DNA of 64,000 nucleotides from the NCBI RefSeq assembly GCF_000382885.1, contig NZ_CAVK010000141.1, positions 1 through 64,000 on the forward strand, written 5' to 3'. The translations under genes were made by a program, and so were the position numbers. The notes under the pieces were generated by a model. That model was not told the DNA's origin and did no database searches. It saw only the letters and a program-made list of their open reading frames with translations. Position 1 is the first letter of the stretch. The number at the start of each line of letters is the position of its first letter. Below are positions 53,178 to 62,838 of the stretch, piece by piece. This DNA comes from Sphingobium indicum BiD32 (GTDB taxonomy: Bacteria; Pseudomonadota; Alphaproteobacteria; Sphingomonadales; Sphingomonadaceae).

Positions 53178-56100
53178 TGGCGCAGGATGACACCCCTACC
53201 GACACGATCGTGATCCGCGAGGGTCGCCCGCTGTGGCAGAAGATCGCGATCGGGGTCGTCAGCCTGCTCGTCGCGCTGGTCGTGCTGGCGGCGGGGTTGC
53301 TGCTGGGTCTCAATACCCAGCCGGGCAAGAAATTCCTGATCCAGCAGATTGCTGCGCTGAAACTGGAATCGGGCATGGCGATCGAGGTCGGGCGGATCGA
53401 CGGGTCGATCTATAGCGACATGGTGATTCACGATCTGATCCTGCGCGATCCCAAGGGCGTGTTCGCGGTGTCGCCGCGCGTTCATATGGTGTGGAAGCCG
53501 TTTCGCTATGTGAACAACCATATCTCGGTCAGCCTGCTCGAAACGCCGCTGGTCGTGCTGGCGCGCAGTCCGCAGTTCAACGTCACCCCGACCGATCCCA
53601 ACGCGCCCATCCTGCCCGACCTGGACATTGACGTCGACCGGATGAAGATCGCCAAGTTCATCCTCGCAAAGCCGGTGATCGGCCAGAAGCGCGAGATCGC
53701 GATCGACGGCGTGACCCATATCGCCGATGGCCGCGCGATCCTGTCCGCCGACGCCATTGTGGACAGCGGCGACCGGTTGCAGGCGAAGCTGGATGCGGTT
53801 CCGGCGCAAAATCGCCTGGCGATGAGCGGCACGCTGACCGCGCCCAAGGGCGGCGTGATTGCGTCCATGTCCGGCCTGACCGACGGGATGACCGCGACGC
53901 TGGACGGCAAGGGAACGTGGCAGGCGTGGGACGGGCGCATTATCGCCATCAGTCCCAAGGGGCAGCTCGCCAATATCGCGATCGCCGCGCGTGACGGTGC
54001 GTTCACCGCCAAGGGGCCGGTTCGCCCCGGCCTGATCATGGCAGGCACGGTCGATCGCCTGACCGGGCCGCAGCTGGACGTCGATCTGTTTGCCGGTCTC
54101 AACGAACGGCGGGTGAACCTGAAAGGGACTGTGCGGTCGCCAGCGCTGTCCGCCGATGCTCAGGGCATCATCGACCTTGGCACCAGCCGGTTCAGCGCGC
54201 TGAAAATCAACGCCGCGCTGCTGACCCCCGGCGCAATCATGGAGAAGGTGAAGGGCCGCGATGTGCGCGCCGCGATCATCCTCGACGGGCCGATGGCGAC
54301 GCCGTTCATCGACTATGACATCAGCGCCAAATATCTGGCGTTCGACGCAACCGGCATCGAGAATCTGAAAGCCAGCGGTCGCGCGGTGATCGACAGCGAC
54401 CGCATCCGCATTCCGGTCAACGCTACCGCCAGCCGTGTGACTGGCCTTAACGCCGCGGCGGGTGGGCTGATGAACAATCTGCGGGTGAAGGGCGATTTCG
54501 CCTATGCGGGCGGCAAGCTGATCAGCGACAATCTCAAGATCGACAGCGATCGGGTCGATGCGACCGCCATCATCCTCGCCGATCTCGACAACGCCCTCTA
54601 TCGCGGCGCGCTCAAAGGCCGGGTCAATGATTATCGGATCGACGGCGTCGGCATCGTCAACCTGAACACCGATGTCGAGCTGGTCCCCGGCCCCAAAGGC
54701 GGCTTTGGCCTGTCGGGTCGCTTTGGCGTGCGGACGGCGCGCTGGGACAATGCGTCCGTGCGCGATTTTCTGGGCGGCAATGCGGTTGCCACCGGGCGCA
54801 TCGGCATGACGCCGGAGGGCAAATTCACGCTGGCAGGGCTGAAGGGTGCCGCGCCCAATTTCACCATCCAGTCGGGATCGGGCAGCTATGACACGGACGG
54901 TCAGATCGCCTTCGACGTGACGGCTTCCTCGCGCCAATATGGCCCGCTGGCGCTGACCGTGCGCGGGACGATGGAGCGGCCGCAGGCGGTGCTGCGCGCG
55001 GCCCGGCCCAATGTCGGCGTGCAATTGTCCGATGTTGTGGCGAAGCTGAATGGCGAGGCGGCAGGCTATCGGCTCGAAGCGACCGGCGGATCGCCCTATG
55101 GTCCCTTCTTCGCCAATGTGCTGATACGCACCGCCAAGGGGCCATTGACGATCGACATTGCCAAGGCCCGCTTTGCCGGGGTCGATATGGCCGGGACGGT
55201 GCAGCAGAGCGCAGCCGGTCCGTTCGCCGGGCGACTCAGCATGAACGGGTCGGGCATCACCGGCGCGGTGCGGCTGGCCGCGGCCGGCAAGGCGCAAGGG
55301 GTGGACGTCAACGCCACCGCCAGCAACGCCAAGCTGCCGGGCGACGCGGAGGTCATGATCGGCCGCGCGATCGTGACCGCCTCCATGGTCCTGACCGACC
55401 AGCCGCGCATCGTCGCCGACGTGCAAATCGCCAACGCCGCCTATGGCGATTATGTCGTGCGTACCGGCCGGGCGAAGATCGACTATCAGGGCGGGCGCGG
55501 CAAGGCTCAGCTGGTGGCCGACGGCTCCAGCGGCGTGCCCTTCTCCATAGCCGCCAACGCGGCATTGCGGCCCAACCTCTATGCCGTGGCGTTGCAGGGG
55601 AAGGCGAGCAACATCCCCTTCCGCCTCGCCAACCCGGCGATCATCCGCACCGAACCGGCAGGCTATCGGCTGGAACCAGCGACGCTGGTGCTGCCGCAGG
55701 GCAAGGTCGATCTGGCCGGGCGTTTCGGCGACAGCACAGCGATGCAGGCGCGGTTCAAGGATTTTGACCTGGCCATCATCAACATCGCTGCGCCGGGGCT
55801 GGGCATTGGCGGCAAGGCGACCGGGACGCTCGATTTCGCGCAGACCGGCAACGCCTTCCCGACCGCGAGCACCCGCCTTTCCATTGCGAATTTCCGCCGC
55901 TCCAGCCTGACCGCCGTGTCCGATCCGGTGTCGATGAGCATGGAGGGCAAGCTGTCGGGCGCGGGGGGCGACCTGCGCGGGCTGATCCGGCGCGGCACAT
56001 CCACGCTGGGGCGGTTCGTCGCCACCCTTGCCCCGCCGGGACCGGGGACCAGCTGGAGCGAACAATTGCAGGCGGCACCCTTGGGCGGTGGCATCCGCTA

Positions 56101-57379
56101 TGCCGGGCCTGCCGATGTTCTTTTCTCCTTCGCGGGGTTGGCTGATCAGCAATTGACCGGCGGCCTCGCCCTCGCGGCGGATTTCAGCGGGCGGCTGACC
56201 GACCCGCGCGTCAACGGGATCGTCCGCGCCAATGCGCTGACCTATGAGAATGAGACGTTCGGCACCCGCGTCACCCAGATGAAGCTCGATGGCCGCTTCA
56301 CCAACGACCGACTGGAGATACGCGATTTCTCCGGACGGGCGGGTGACGGTACCGTCAAGGCGTCGGGTACCGTTGGCCTTGCCGCCGACAGCGGTTTCCC
56401 GATGAATATCGCCATTGCGCTGGACCGCGCGCGCCTTGCCCGCAGCGAAGCGATCACGAGCGTGGTCAGCGGCACGATGGCGATCACCAACAGCCCGGCC
56501 AGTGGCGGCCTGATCAAGGGCGACCTGACCCTGCCCGAAACCCGTTACAAGGTGGCCTGGCAGGGCGGCACCGACATTCGTCAGTTGCAGGGCGTTCGGC
56601 GCAAGGGCGAGGGCGTCGATATTCTCGACCAGCGCATGGCCGCGCGGCAGGCCGCCGCCAAGCCCGCCGACTGGAAACTCGACATCAGGCTGCGTGCTGA
56701 CAATGAAATCTACGTCACCGGCATGGGGCTGGATTCGGAATGGAAAACCGCGATGCGCGTGACCGGCACCACCGCCAATCCGCGCGTCGTCGGCAGGCTG
56801 GAAGTGCTGCGCGGGCGCTACAGTTTTTCGGGCAAGCAGTTCGATCTGGAACAGGGGGTCATCACTTTCAACGGGCCGATGCTGAACCCGGTGCTGGCGA
56901 TCAGGGCGCAGACCCGGATCGACACGGTGACGGCGGGCATCCAGGTGAGCGGATCGGCGCAGCAGCCCGACATCGCCTTCATCTCCACCCCCACCCTGCC
57001 GCAGGACGAAATCCTCTCGCGCATATTATTCGGCGACAATGTCGCGAATCTGTCGGCGATGCAGGCGGTGCAACTGGCGGCTGCGCTCAACGGCCTGCGC
57101 GGCGGCAGCGGCGGGCTGAACCCGATGGGCAAGTTGCAAGGCGCATCGGGCGTCGACCGGATCGGCATTGTCGGCGGCGATGAGGCGACCGGGCGCGGCA
57201 CGTCTCTCGCGGTCGGGCAGCATATCTCGAACAATGTCTATGTTGAGGTGATCACCGATTCCAAGGGCTTTACCGCCACCCAGTTGGAGATCGCCCTGTC
57301 CAAGACGCTCAGCCTGTTGTCCAAGACGGGGACCAACGCAGGATCGTCCGCGAACCTGCGCTATTCCAAGGATTATTGA
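53177..57379 (+). CDS. tamB: Translocation and assembly module TamB
   Basis: TamB is a long inner-membrane-anchored periplasmic protein (AsmA-like/DUF490) bridging to TamA; family members are linked to phospholipid transport and beta-barrel assembly. The 1400-residue product has one N-terminal membrane helix (about residues 26-48), long beta-rich repeats, and the conserved C-terminal DUF490 region with PDIAFISTPTLPQDEILSRI and a final ANLRYSKDY. TAATG overlap with tamA shows coupling. Confidence 0.94.
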   Translation: MAQDDTPTDTIVIREGRPLWQKIAIGVVSLLVALVVLAAGLLLGLNTQPGKKFLIQQIAALKLESGMAIEVGRIDGSIYSDMVIHDLILRDPKGVFAVSPRVHMVWKPFRYVNNHISVSLLETPLVVLARSPQFNVTPTDPNAPILPDLDIDVDRMKIAKFILAKPVIGQKREIAIDGVTHIADGRAILSADAIVDSGDRLQAKLDAVPAQNRLAMSGTLTAPKGGVIASMSGLTDGMTATLDGKGTWQAWDGRIIAISPKGQLANIAIAARDGAFTAKGPVRPGLIMAGTVDRLTGPQLDVDLFAGLNERRVNLKGTVRSPALSADAQGIIDLGTSRFSALKINAALLTPGAIMEKVKGRDVRAAIILDGPMATPFIDYDISAKYLAFDATGIENLKASGRAVIDSDRIRIPVNATASRVTGLNAAAGGLMNNLRVKGDFAYAGGKLISDNLKIDSDRVDATAIILADLDNALYRGALKGRVNDYRIDGVGIVNLNTDVELVPGPKGGFGLSGRFGVRTARWDNASVRDFLGGNAVATGRIGMTPEGKFTLAGLKGAAPNFTIQSGSGSYDTDGQIAFDVTASSRQYGPLALTVRGTMERPQAVLRAARPNVGVQLSDVVAKLNGEAAGYRLEATGGSPYGPFFANVLIRTAKGPLTIDIAKARFAGVDMAGTVQQSAAGPFAGRLSMNGSGITGAVRLAAAGKAQGVDVNATASNAKLPGDAEVMIGRAIVTASMVLTDQPRIVADVQIANAAYGDYVVRTGRAKIDYQGGRGKAQLVADGSSGVPFSIAANAALRPNLYAVALQGKASNIPFRLANPAIIRTEPAGYRLEPATLVLPQGKVDLAGRFGDSTAMQARFKDFDLAIINIAAPGLGIGGKATGTLDFAQTGNAFPTASTRLSIANFRRSSLTAVSDPVSMSMEGKLSGAGGDLRGLIRRGTSTLGRFVATLAPPGPGTSWSEQLQAAPLGGGIRYAGPADVLFSFAGLADQQLTGGLALAADFSGRLTDPRVNGIVRANALTYENETFGTRVTQMKLDGRFTNDRLEIRDFSGRAGDGTVKASGTVGLAADSGFPMNIAIALDRARLARSEAITSVVSGTMAITNSPASGGLIKGDLTLPETRYKVAWQGGTDIRQLQGVRRKGEGVDILDQRMAARQAAAKPADWKLDIRLRADNEIYVTGMGLDSEWKTAMRVTGTTANPRVVGRLEVLRGRYSFSGKQFDLEQGVITFNGPMLNPVLAIRAQTRIDTVTAGIQVSGSAQQPDIAFISTPTLPQDEILSRILFGDNVANLSAMQAVQLAAALNGLRGGSGGLNPMGKLQGASGVDRIGIVGGDEATGRGTSLAVGQHISNNVYVEVITDSKGFTATQLEIALSKTLSLLSKTGTNAGSSANLRYSKDY

Positions 57380-57407
57380 GGGGCGGGCAGCCGGTTCATT
57401 ACATTAC

Positions 57408-57484
57408 CCGTTCGGGCTGAGCCTGTCGAAGCCTCGTCCTTCCCTTCAAGAAGAACTGCCCTTCGACAGGCTCAGGGCGAACGG
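57408..57484. repeat. Inverted repeat (family D) after tamB
   Basis: Left arm 57408-57433 (CCGTTCGGGCTGAGCCTGTC..) and right arm 57459-57484 (..CAGGCTCAGGGCGAACGG) are 26-base complements with four mismatches in two symmetric pairs. The core CTGAGCCTGTCGAAG is a very common dispersed element in sphingomonads. It may also terminate tamB. Confidence 0.8.
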
Positions 57485-57506
57485 AGGTGGGGTGCTTGCC
57501 CCTGCC

Positions 57507-58292
57507 CTATCCCTCCACGCGCGAGACCAGGATCGACTGGGCGTTCATCATCGCATTGCCGAAAGCGGTCATGAAGGCGATGTCGGTGGCGTCGCGACCC
57601 ACGGCGATGCGGACCATGGTTTCGGGCGGCGCAAGGCCGGTCGAATCGACGATGTGCCAGGCACCGTCGAGCCAGACTTCGACCACGGCGTGGAAATCCG
57701 GCGGATCGAGGCCGAGCGCATAGACCGATACCAGCCGCGCGGGAATGTCGCGTGAGCGGATCAGCGCGGCGGTCAGATGGGCATAGTCGCGGCAGACGCC
57801 CTGCTGCGCGACGAAGGTGTCGGCGGCGGTGGTCGCGCCGTCCGAACTGCCCGGCACATAGAGGAGATTGTCATGAACCCAGTCGCGCAACGCTGCGACC
57901 AGCGCGCCGCCCTCCAGATCGGGGAAATGGCCGCAGACGAAGCTGACGAAACGGTCGGCCTCGCAATAGCGGCTGGGCCAGATGAAGGGCAGCACATCCT
58001 CTGGCAAGCTGGCCAGCGGGCTTTTGGCCAGGCTGGCGAGATCGACCACGGGGCGTTCGACATCCACCGTGGCGCGGTAGGTGCTGAGCATTCGGCCGGT
58101 GCCGGTACGGGTCCAGGTGCGCCGACCGACGCCGCTGCCGCCGACCTTGTTGGTCAGCGGCCCGGCATTGTTGATGATATGCGACTGGCTGACGATATGC
58201 TGGTCGGGCAGCGCAGCGGCCTCCACAGCCAGCAGCACGTCGGTCGGTTCGGCGAAGTCATAATCCAGTATCGCCTCGATCGCGACGCGCAT
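57507..58292 (-). CDS. Transglutaminase-like family protein
   Basis: The 261-residue product has the Cys-His-Asp triad of the transglutaminase/protease-like superfamily: QQGVCRDYAHL (Cys), DPPDFHAVVEVW (His) and HIVDSTG (Asp), all in the C-terminal half (about residues 165-228). The N-terminal half is beta-rich, as in bacterial transglutaminase-like proteins. Substrate unknown. Single gene between repeat elements. Confidence 0.86.
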   Translation of the reverse strand: MRVAIEAILDYDFAEPTDVLLAVEAAALPDQHIVSQSHIINNAGPLTNKVGGSGVGRRTWTRTGTGRMLSTYRATVDVERPVVDLASLAKSPLASLPEDVLPFIWPSRYCEADRFVSFVCGHFPDLEGGALVAALRDWVHDNLLYVPGSSDGATTAADTFVAQQGVCRDYAHLTAALIRSRDIPARLVSVYALGLDPPDFHAVVEVWLDGAWHIVDSTGLAPPETMVRIAVGRDATDIAFMTAFGNAMMNAQSILVSRVEG

Positions 58293-58441
58293 CAGGGGAG
58301 CCTTTCAGGTTTGGGCAAGGAGACGCGGTAACGCGCGGATGGGAATTAAGTCGCAGAGCATTGCGATGCCGCAGGCAGAGCGCAAGCCGCCAATAGTTTC
58401 AGCCACTCGGAGCGTCACAATTTTGAGATGGCAACCGCCCT

Positions 58442-58508
58442 CCGTTCGTTTCGAGCGCAGTCGAGAAACCAGTGGGGCAGGTTTCTCGACTTCGCTCGAA
58501 ATGAACGG
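58442..58508. repeat. Inverted repeat (family E), 29-bp arms
   Basis: Arms 58442-58470 (CCGTTCGTTTCGAGCGCAGT..) and 58480-58508 (..TTCGCTCGAAATGAACGG) are complementary except at two positions, around a 9-base loop AGTGGGGCA. TTTCGAGCGNAGTCGAGAAAC is typical of dispersed sphingomonad repeats. Confidence 0.82.
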
Positions 58509-58617
58509 ATCAAGCTGACACAATCACGCTTAACTTCGCATATTTCCCGGTAAATCGGACATAATATTGCGCGGGCCTGATCCTATCGGAAAGTCAGCGC
58601 CGCTGGATCAGGACGGT

Positions 58618-58656
58618 AAAAGGCCCGCTGCGCAAGGGATACGCGGCGGGCCTTTT
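58618..58656. terminator. Terminator downstream of recA
   Basis: AAAAGGCCCGC (58618-58628) and GCGGGCCTTTT (58646-58656) form an 11-bp stem; T-runs exist on both strands. It ends recA transcription from the minus strand. Confidence 0.82.
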
Positions 58657-58731
58657 CAGTGCGTGAAGCGAGAGGCGGACGAGCCGCGTCGGAGGTTGTT
58701 CCGGCTGATCCGGCCGGAGCGCCATCCGCGC

Positions 58732-59805
58732 TTATTCGTCATCATCCTCCGCTTCGGGTCCGGCCATCAACGCTTCGGCGACCACGTCGGTCTTGCCCCG
58801 GATCGCCTTTTCCAGACGGTCCGCCATTTCAGGATGCGTTTTCAGAAATGTCTTGGCGTTCTCGCGACCCTGGCCGATGCGAACCGAGTCGTAGGAGAAC
58901 CAGGCGCCCGATTTCTCGACAATCCCGGCCTTGACGCCCAGGTCGAGAATCTCGCCGATCTTGGAGATGCCCTCGCCATACATGATGTCGAATTCGACCT
59001 GCTTGAACGGCGGGGCGACCTTGTTCTTGACCACCTTCACGCGGGTCGCGTTGCCGACAATATCCTCGCGATCCTTGATCTGGCCGGTGCGGCGAATGTC
59101 GAGACGGACCGAGGCGTAGAATTTGAGCGCATTGCCGCCAGTCGTGGTTTCGGGGTTACCGTACATCACGCCGATCTTCATGCGCACCTGGTTGATGAAG
59201 ATCACCATGCATTTGGAGCGCGAGATCGAGCCGGTCAGCTTGCGCAGCGCCTGGCTCATGAGGCGCGCCTGAAGGCCGACATGGCTGTCGCCCATTTCGC
59301 CCTCGATTTCCGCACGCGGCACCAAGGCGGCGACCGAGTCGATCACCAGCACGTCGATGGCGTTGGAGCGCACCAGCGTGTCGACGATTTCCAGTGCCTG
59401 TTCGCCGGTGTCGGGCTGCGACACGATCAGTTCGTCAATGTCGACGCCCAGTTTCTTGGCATAGCCCGGATCGAGCGCATGTTCGGCGTCCACGAACGCG
59501 GCCGTGCCGCCGCCCTTCTGCGCTTCGGCGATGACGTGGAGCGCGAGCGTCGTCTTGCCGGAGCTTTCCGGGCCATAAATCTCGATAATCCGCCCCTTGG
59601 GCAGGCCGCCAATGCCAAGCGCAATGTCCAGGCCCAGCGAACCGCTGGAGATGGCTTCAATCTCCAGCTTCTCCCGGCTGCCCAGCTTCATCGCGGAGCC
59701 TTTACCAAATGCCCGATCGATCTGGGCGAGCGCGGCGTCCAATGCTTTTTGTCTGTCCATAGTCCCGTTCTTCTTGGAATCGATGAGTGTGAGCATAGCG
59801 GACAT
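58732..59805 (-). CDS. recA: Recombinase RecA
   Basis: RecA drives homologous recombination and LexA self-cleavage in the SOS response. The 357-residue product contains [10 protein letters not shown], Walker [10 protein letters not shown], the L1/L2 loop regions ([29 protein letters not shown]) and an acidic tail ending EAEDDDE. ATG 59805 (MSAMLTL) has AGGGAA about 8 bases upstream. A GTTC-N7-GTTC SOS box lies 76 bases before it. Confidence 0.96.
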   Translation of the reverse strand: MSAMLTLIDSKKNGTMDRQKALDAALAQIDRAFGKGSAMKLGSREKLEIEAISSGSLGLDIALGIGGLPKGRIIEIYGPESSGKTTLALHVIAEAQKGGGTAAFVDAEHALDPGYAKKLGVDIDELIVSQPDTGEQALEIVDTLVRSNAIDVLVIDSVAALVPRAEIEGEMGDSHVGLQARLMSQALRKLTGSISRSKCMVIFINQVRMKIGVMYGNPETTTGGNALKFYASVRLDIRRTGQIKDREDIVGNATRVKVVKNKVAPPFKQVEFDIMYGEGISKIGEILDLGVKAGIVEKSGAWFSYDSVRIGQGRENAKTFLKTHPEMADRLEKAIRGKTDVVAEALMAGPEAEDDDE

Positions 59806-59880
59806 CGGCCTATTCCCTGTCAAGCGGACTGCGCCGATTCTCTCGACGCCTGGCGATGATGTATCCTGTTTGTTCCTGTA

Positions 59881-59895
59881 GAACAAGGGGGGAAC
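59881..59895 (-). promoter_or_regulatory. LexA (SOS) box of recA
   Basis: On the minus strand GTTC-CCCCCTT-GTTC fits the alphaproteobacterial LexA motif GTTC-N7-GTTC exactly. A dyad TTGTTC-N5-GAACAA overlaps its downstream half. The position upstream of recA supports function. Confidence 0.75.
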
Positions 59896-59904
59896 GGAAA
59901 TTTC

Positions 59905-60261
59905 CTATTCGCCCAATATTTTCCCCAAGGCCCGCTCGACCGCGCCAATGGTGAAGGGCTTGGCGAGCGTCGGCCGGTCGGCATGATGGGACGGCAAATC
60001 GTCGGCCATACCGCCGGTCGCAAAGACGAAAGGCACGCCCTTCTGGACCAATATGTCGGCGACGGACCAGCTTTTCTCACCCTGCAAATTGCAGTCGAGC
60101 AGGGCCGCGTCAAAGCCGCCGTCCCGCGCATGGGCGCAGGCTTCGTCGACCGACGCGGCGACCGCGTGCAAGCGGTAACCCAGCGCGTCGAGATAATCCT
60201 CCAGCATCATGCCGATCATCGCTTCATCTTCGACGATCAAAATGCTCTTAGCCGCCGACAT
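59905..60261 (-). CDS. Receiver-only response regulator
   Basis: The 118-residue product is a single receiver domain: acidic pair in ILIVEDEAM, phosphoacceptor Asp56 (AALLDCNLQGE) and the conserved Lys in LAKPFTIG. It has no output domain. Its position between cckA and recA on the same strand suggests a role in a phosphorelay, but the partner kinase is not shown. The sequence is most like the receivers linked to HWE kinases (inference). Confidence 0.87.
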   Translation of the reverse strand: MSAAKSILIVEDEAMIGMMLEDYLDALGYRLHAVAASVDEACAHARDGGFDAALLDCNLQGEKSWSVADILVQKGVPFVFATGGMADDLPSHHADRPTLAKPFTIGAVERALGKILGE

Positions 60262-60357
60262 GCCTTCGCAATCCCCTGTTGATACGCCTTTGCGCTAACC
60301 CATCGTTACGGGAATAGACAGGATAATCACCTTGATCGAGCGCAAGTTATTGAGGGG

Positions 60358-62793
60358 TCATTCCGCGACCGGCCGCATCGCCAGCGCGTCGCGCGCCGCT
60401 TCGGCCAACTGGTTGACCGAGAAGGGCTTGGGCAAGAAGGCGACGTTGGCGATGTCGATCGACTTGCGCAACTGCTCCTCGGCATAGCCGGACATGAACA
60501 GGACCGGCAGATCGGGGAAAGCGCGACGCGCCTGCGCCACCATGGCGGGACCATCCATATTGGGCATCACAACGTCGGAGATCAGCAGGTCGATGGTCAC
60601 ATTCCCGGCAAGCACCTCCAGCCCCTGTTCCCCGTCGCTGGCGGTCAGCACGGTATAGCCCTGCCGCACCAGCGCCCGTTCGGCGACGGCGCGGACCATA
60701 TCTTCGTCCTCCACCAGCAACACCGTGCCGGTGCCCCATGTCTCGCTGCGCTTGACCGGCACCTTGACCGGGGCGACATCCTTGGCATCGGACCCGGCAT
60801 AGACCGGCAGATAGATGACGAAGCTCGCCCCGCGTCCCAATTCGGATTCGGCAAAGATATAGCCACCCGATTGCTTGACGATGCCATAGACGGTGGAAAG
60901 GCCCAGCCCTGTCCCCTTGCCCAGTTCCTTGGTGGTAAAGAAAGGCTCGAAAATCTTGGCCAATATGTCGGGTGGGATGCCCAGCCCCGTGTCCGACACG
61001 CGCAGCGCGGTATAATCGCCCACGGGCAATATCTGCTGGCGCATCTCCCGCACCTTGATCGCGGGGACGCCATAGGTCTGGATATTGAGCGTACCGCCTT
61101 CGGGCATCGCGTCGCGCGCATTGACCGCCAGATTGACGATCACCTGCTCCAGCTGGCCCGGATCGGCGCGCACCGCGCCCAGATTGCGACCATGGCTGAC
61201 GTCCAGCTTCACATTTTCACCCAGCAGGCGTTTCAGCAGATTGGAGACGTCCGCAACGATATCGGGCAATTGCAATATCTGCGGCCGCAATGTCTGCTGG
61301 CGCGAGAAAGCGAGCAATTGCCGGGTCAGACCCGCCGCGCGATTGCTGTTCGACTTGATCTGCTGAATATCGTCATAATCGCTGTCGCCGGGCGTATGGC
61401 GCATCAGCATCAGGTCGCAATGGCCGATAATCGCGGTCAGAATGTTGTTGAAATCATGCGCAACGCCGCCCGCCAGCTGGCCGATCGCCTGCATCTTGGT
61501 CGCCTGCGCCACCTGCCGCTTGAGCTTGCTCTCCTCGCTATTATCCTTGAGGGAAAGCAGCACAGCCGCCTCGCCAAGGCCGCGCACACCAGCCAGGCTC
61601 AATGCAATCGGCTCGTCGGGCTGGTCGCGCATCCTGACCGCTATGTCGCCCGACATTTGCGGCCCGACGGCAAAGCGCCGCACCGCGTCGGCCACCGCCG
61701 CCTGATCCTCCCGCACCACCAGATCGCCGGGATAGCTGGGCTTGTCGCCCGGCTTCAACCCGGCCACCCGCGCAAAGGCATTGTTGACGAACAGCACCCG
61801 CCCATCACGGTCGGCCATCGCCAGGCCAAAGGGCAGCAGCGACAGCAGGGTTTCGATATAGGAAAGCGCCGATGTGCCGCCCCCGCCCGCCGGCTCGTCG
61901 ATCAGCAGCAGCAGCATCGGGCCATCCTGCGCACTGGCCTGCGCCGATGCCGACACGCCGTTGCCTTGCCCCGCGCGCTTCAAGGGCACCTGCAACAGGC
62001 GCAGCGGCAGGCCGCCCTGCTCCTCGCGCGCCAGAAACAACCGCCCCTTGTCATCCACCCGCATATGGCTGGCGAAATCGCGGCCAGTGATGTTCGCGTC
62101 GATCCGACCCGCAGCGCGCAGCAGGAAGGCACCATTGGCGGCGCGAATGCGGCCTTCGCCGCCGATCATCACCGCCATGACGCCCGCCTCGCCCATCTGG
62201 CGGCCCGCTTCGCCGGTCAGGAAGCGATTGACGTCGTCCAGCGCGCTGGGCTGGCGCACGGGGGTGAAGCGCCAGAGCAGATAATCCTCCGCACGGCCGG
62301 TCCGCACCACCTCCACGTCCAGCCGCAGCGCGCCCTGCACCACGCCAGCCACCTTCGCCTCGCCATCGCGCCAGGCGGCACGGGCAGCAGTGGACAGGCT
62401 TTCGGTGAGCGCCGCATCGCCGGTGATGCCGGGCGGGGTCGGGTAGCCGGGGAACCATTCGCCAAAGAGGTCGCTCGCGCAGACCAGCCGTCCGGCGCGA
62501 TCGGTGACGGCAATCGCCATGCTGGAAGCGTCAGCCGCCGCGCGTGCGACGGTCCAGTCGGGAATCGCTTCCTTGTCAGATAGTTGCGGCGGATAGAGGC
62601 GGCGATACCAGGACATCAACGCCGCGATCGTCAGGATCGTCGCGGCGAACCCGGCGGCCAGCAGCCAGCTGCCAATGGCGTAAAATACAAGGCCAGCCGA
62701 CAGGGCAGCCGCCAGCAGCAACAGCGGCAGGACCAGCCCCGATCGCGACTGGGTCAGCCACGCATCCCCATTGCTGTTCACCCGCGCGGCCAT
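60358..62793 (-). CDS. cckA: Hybrid histidine kinase CckA
   Basis: CckA phosphorylates CtrA and CpdR through ChpT in alphaproteobacterial cell-cycle control. The 811-residue product has two N-terminal membrane helices (about residues 18-62), PAS domains, the kinase with GQLAGGVAHDFNN (His446), DTGLGIPP and GKGTGLGLSTVYG ATP-binding motifs, and a C-terminal receiver (LLVEDED, Asp740 in LLISDVVMPNMDG). Architecture and the HDFNN box are those of CckA. Confidence 0.92.
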   Translation of the reverse strand: MAARVNSNGDAWLTQSRSGLVLPLLLLAAALSAGLVFYAIGSWLLAAGFAATILTIAALMSWYRRLYPPQLSDKEAIPDWTVARAAADASSMAIAVTDRAGRLVCASDLFGEWFPGYPTPPGITGDAALTESLSTAARAAWRDGEAKVAGVVQGALRLDVEVVRTGRAEDYLLWRFTPVRQPSALDDVNRFLTGEAGRQMGEAGVMAVMIGGEGRIRAANGAFLLRAAGRIDANITGRDFASHMRVDDKGRLFLAREEQGGLPLRLLQVPLKRAGQGNGVSASAQASAQDGPMLLLLIDEPAGGGGTSALSYIETLLSLLPFGLAMADRDGRVLFVNNAFARVAGLKPGDKPSYPGDLVVREDQAAVADAVRRFAVGPQMSGDIAVRMRDQPDEPIALSLAGVRGLGEAAVLLSLKDNSEESKLKRQVAQATKMQAIGQLAGGVAHDFNNILTAIIGHCDLMLMRHTPGDSDYDDIQQIKSNSNRAAGLTRQLLAFSRQQTLRPQILQLPDIVADVSNLLKRLLGENVKLDVSHGRNLGAVRADPGQLEQVIVNLAVNARDAMPEGGTLNIQTYGVPAIKVREMRQQILPVGDYTALRVSDTGLGIPPDILAKIFEPFFTTKELGKGTGLGLSTVYGIVKQSGGYIFAESELGRGASFVIYLPVYAGSDAKDVAPVKVPVKRSETWGTGTVLLVEDEDMVRAVAERALVRQGYTVLTASDGEQGLEVLAGNVTIDLLISDVVMPNMDGPAMVAQARRAFPDLPVLFMSGYAEEQLRKSIDIANVAFLPKPFSVNQLAEAARDALAMRPVAE

Positions 62794-62838
62794 GGACGGC
62801 CCTTCCCCTGCATCGACACTGAATAAACCTCCCCTGCC

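Larger units (their letters stand above)
58293..58731. other. 439-base intergenic region between the transglutaminase-like gene and recA
   Basis: No coding frame with convincing features was found here. It holds an inverted repeat at 58442-58508 and a terminator at 58618-58656. The stretch 58293-58441 shows no recognisable element, apart from being the likely promoter region of the minus-strand transglutaminase-like gene. Confidence 0.6.

Noticed and set aside
53174-56152. 992-residue reading frame antisense to tamB
   Set aside because: Composition is that of a GC-driven antisense shadow and tamB is well supported.
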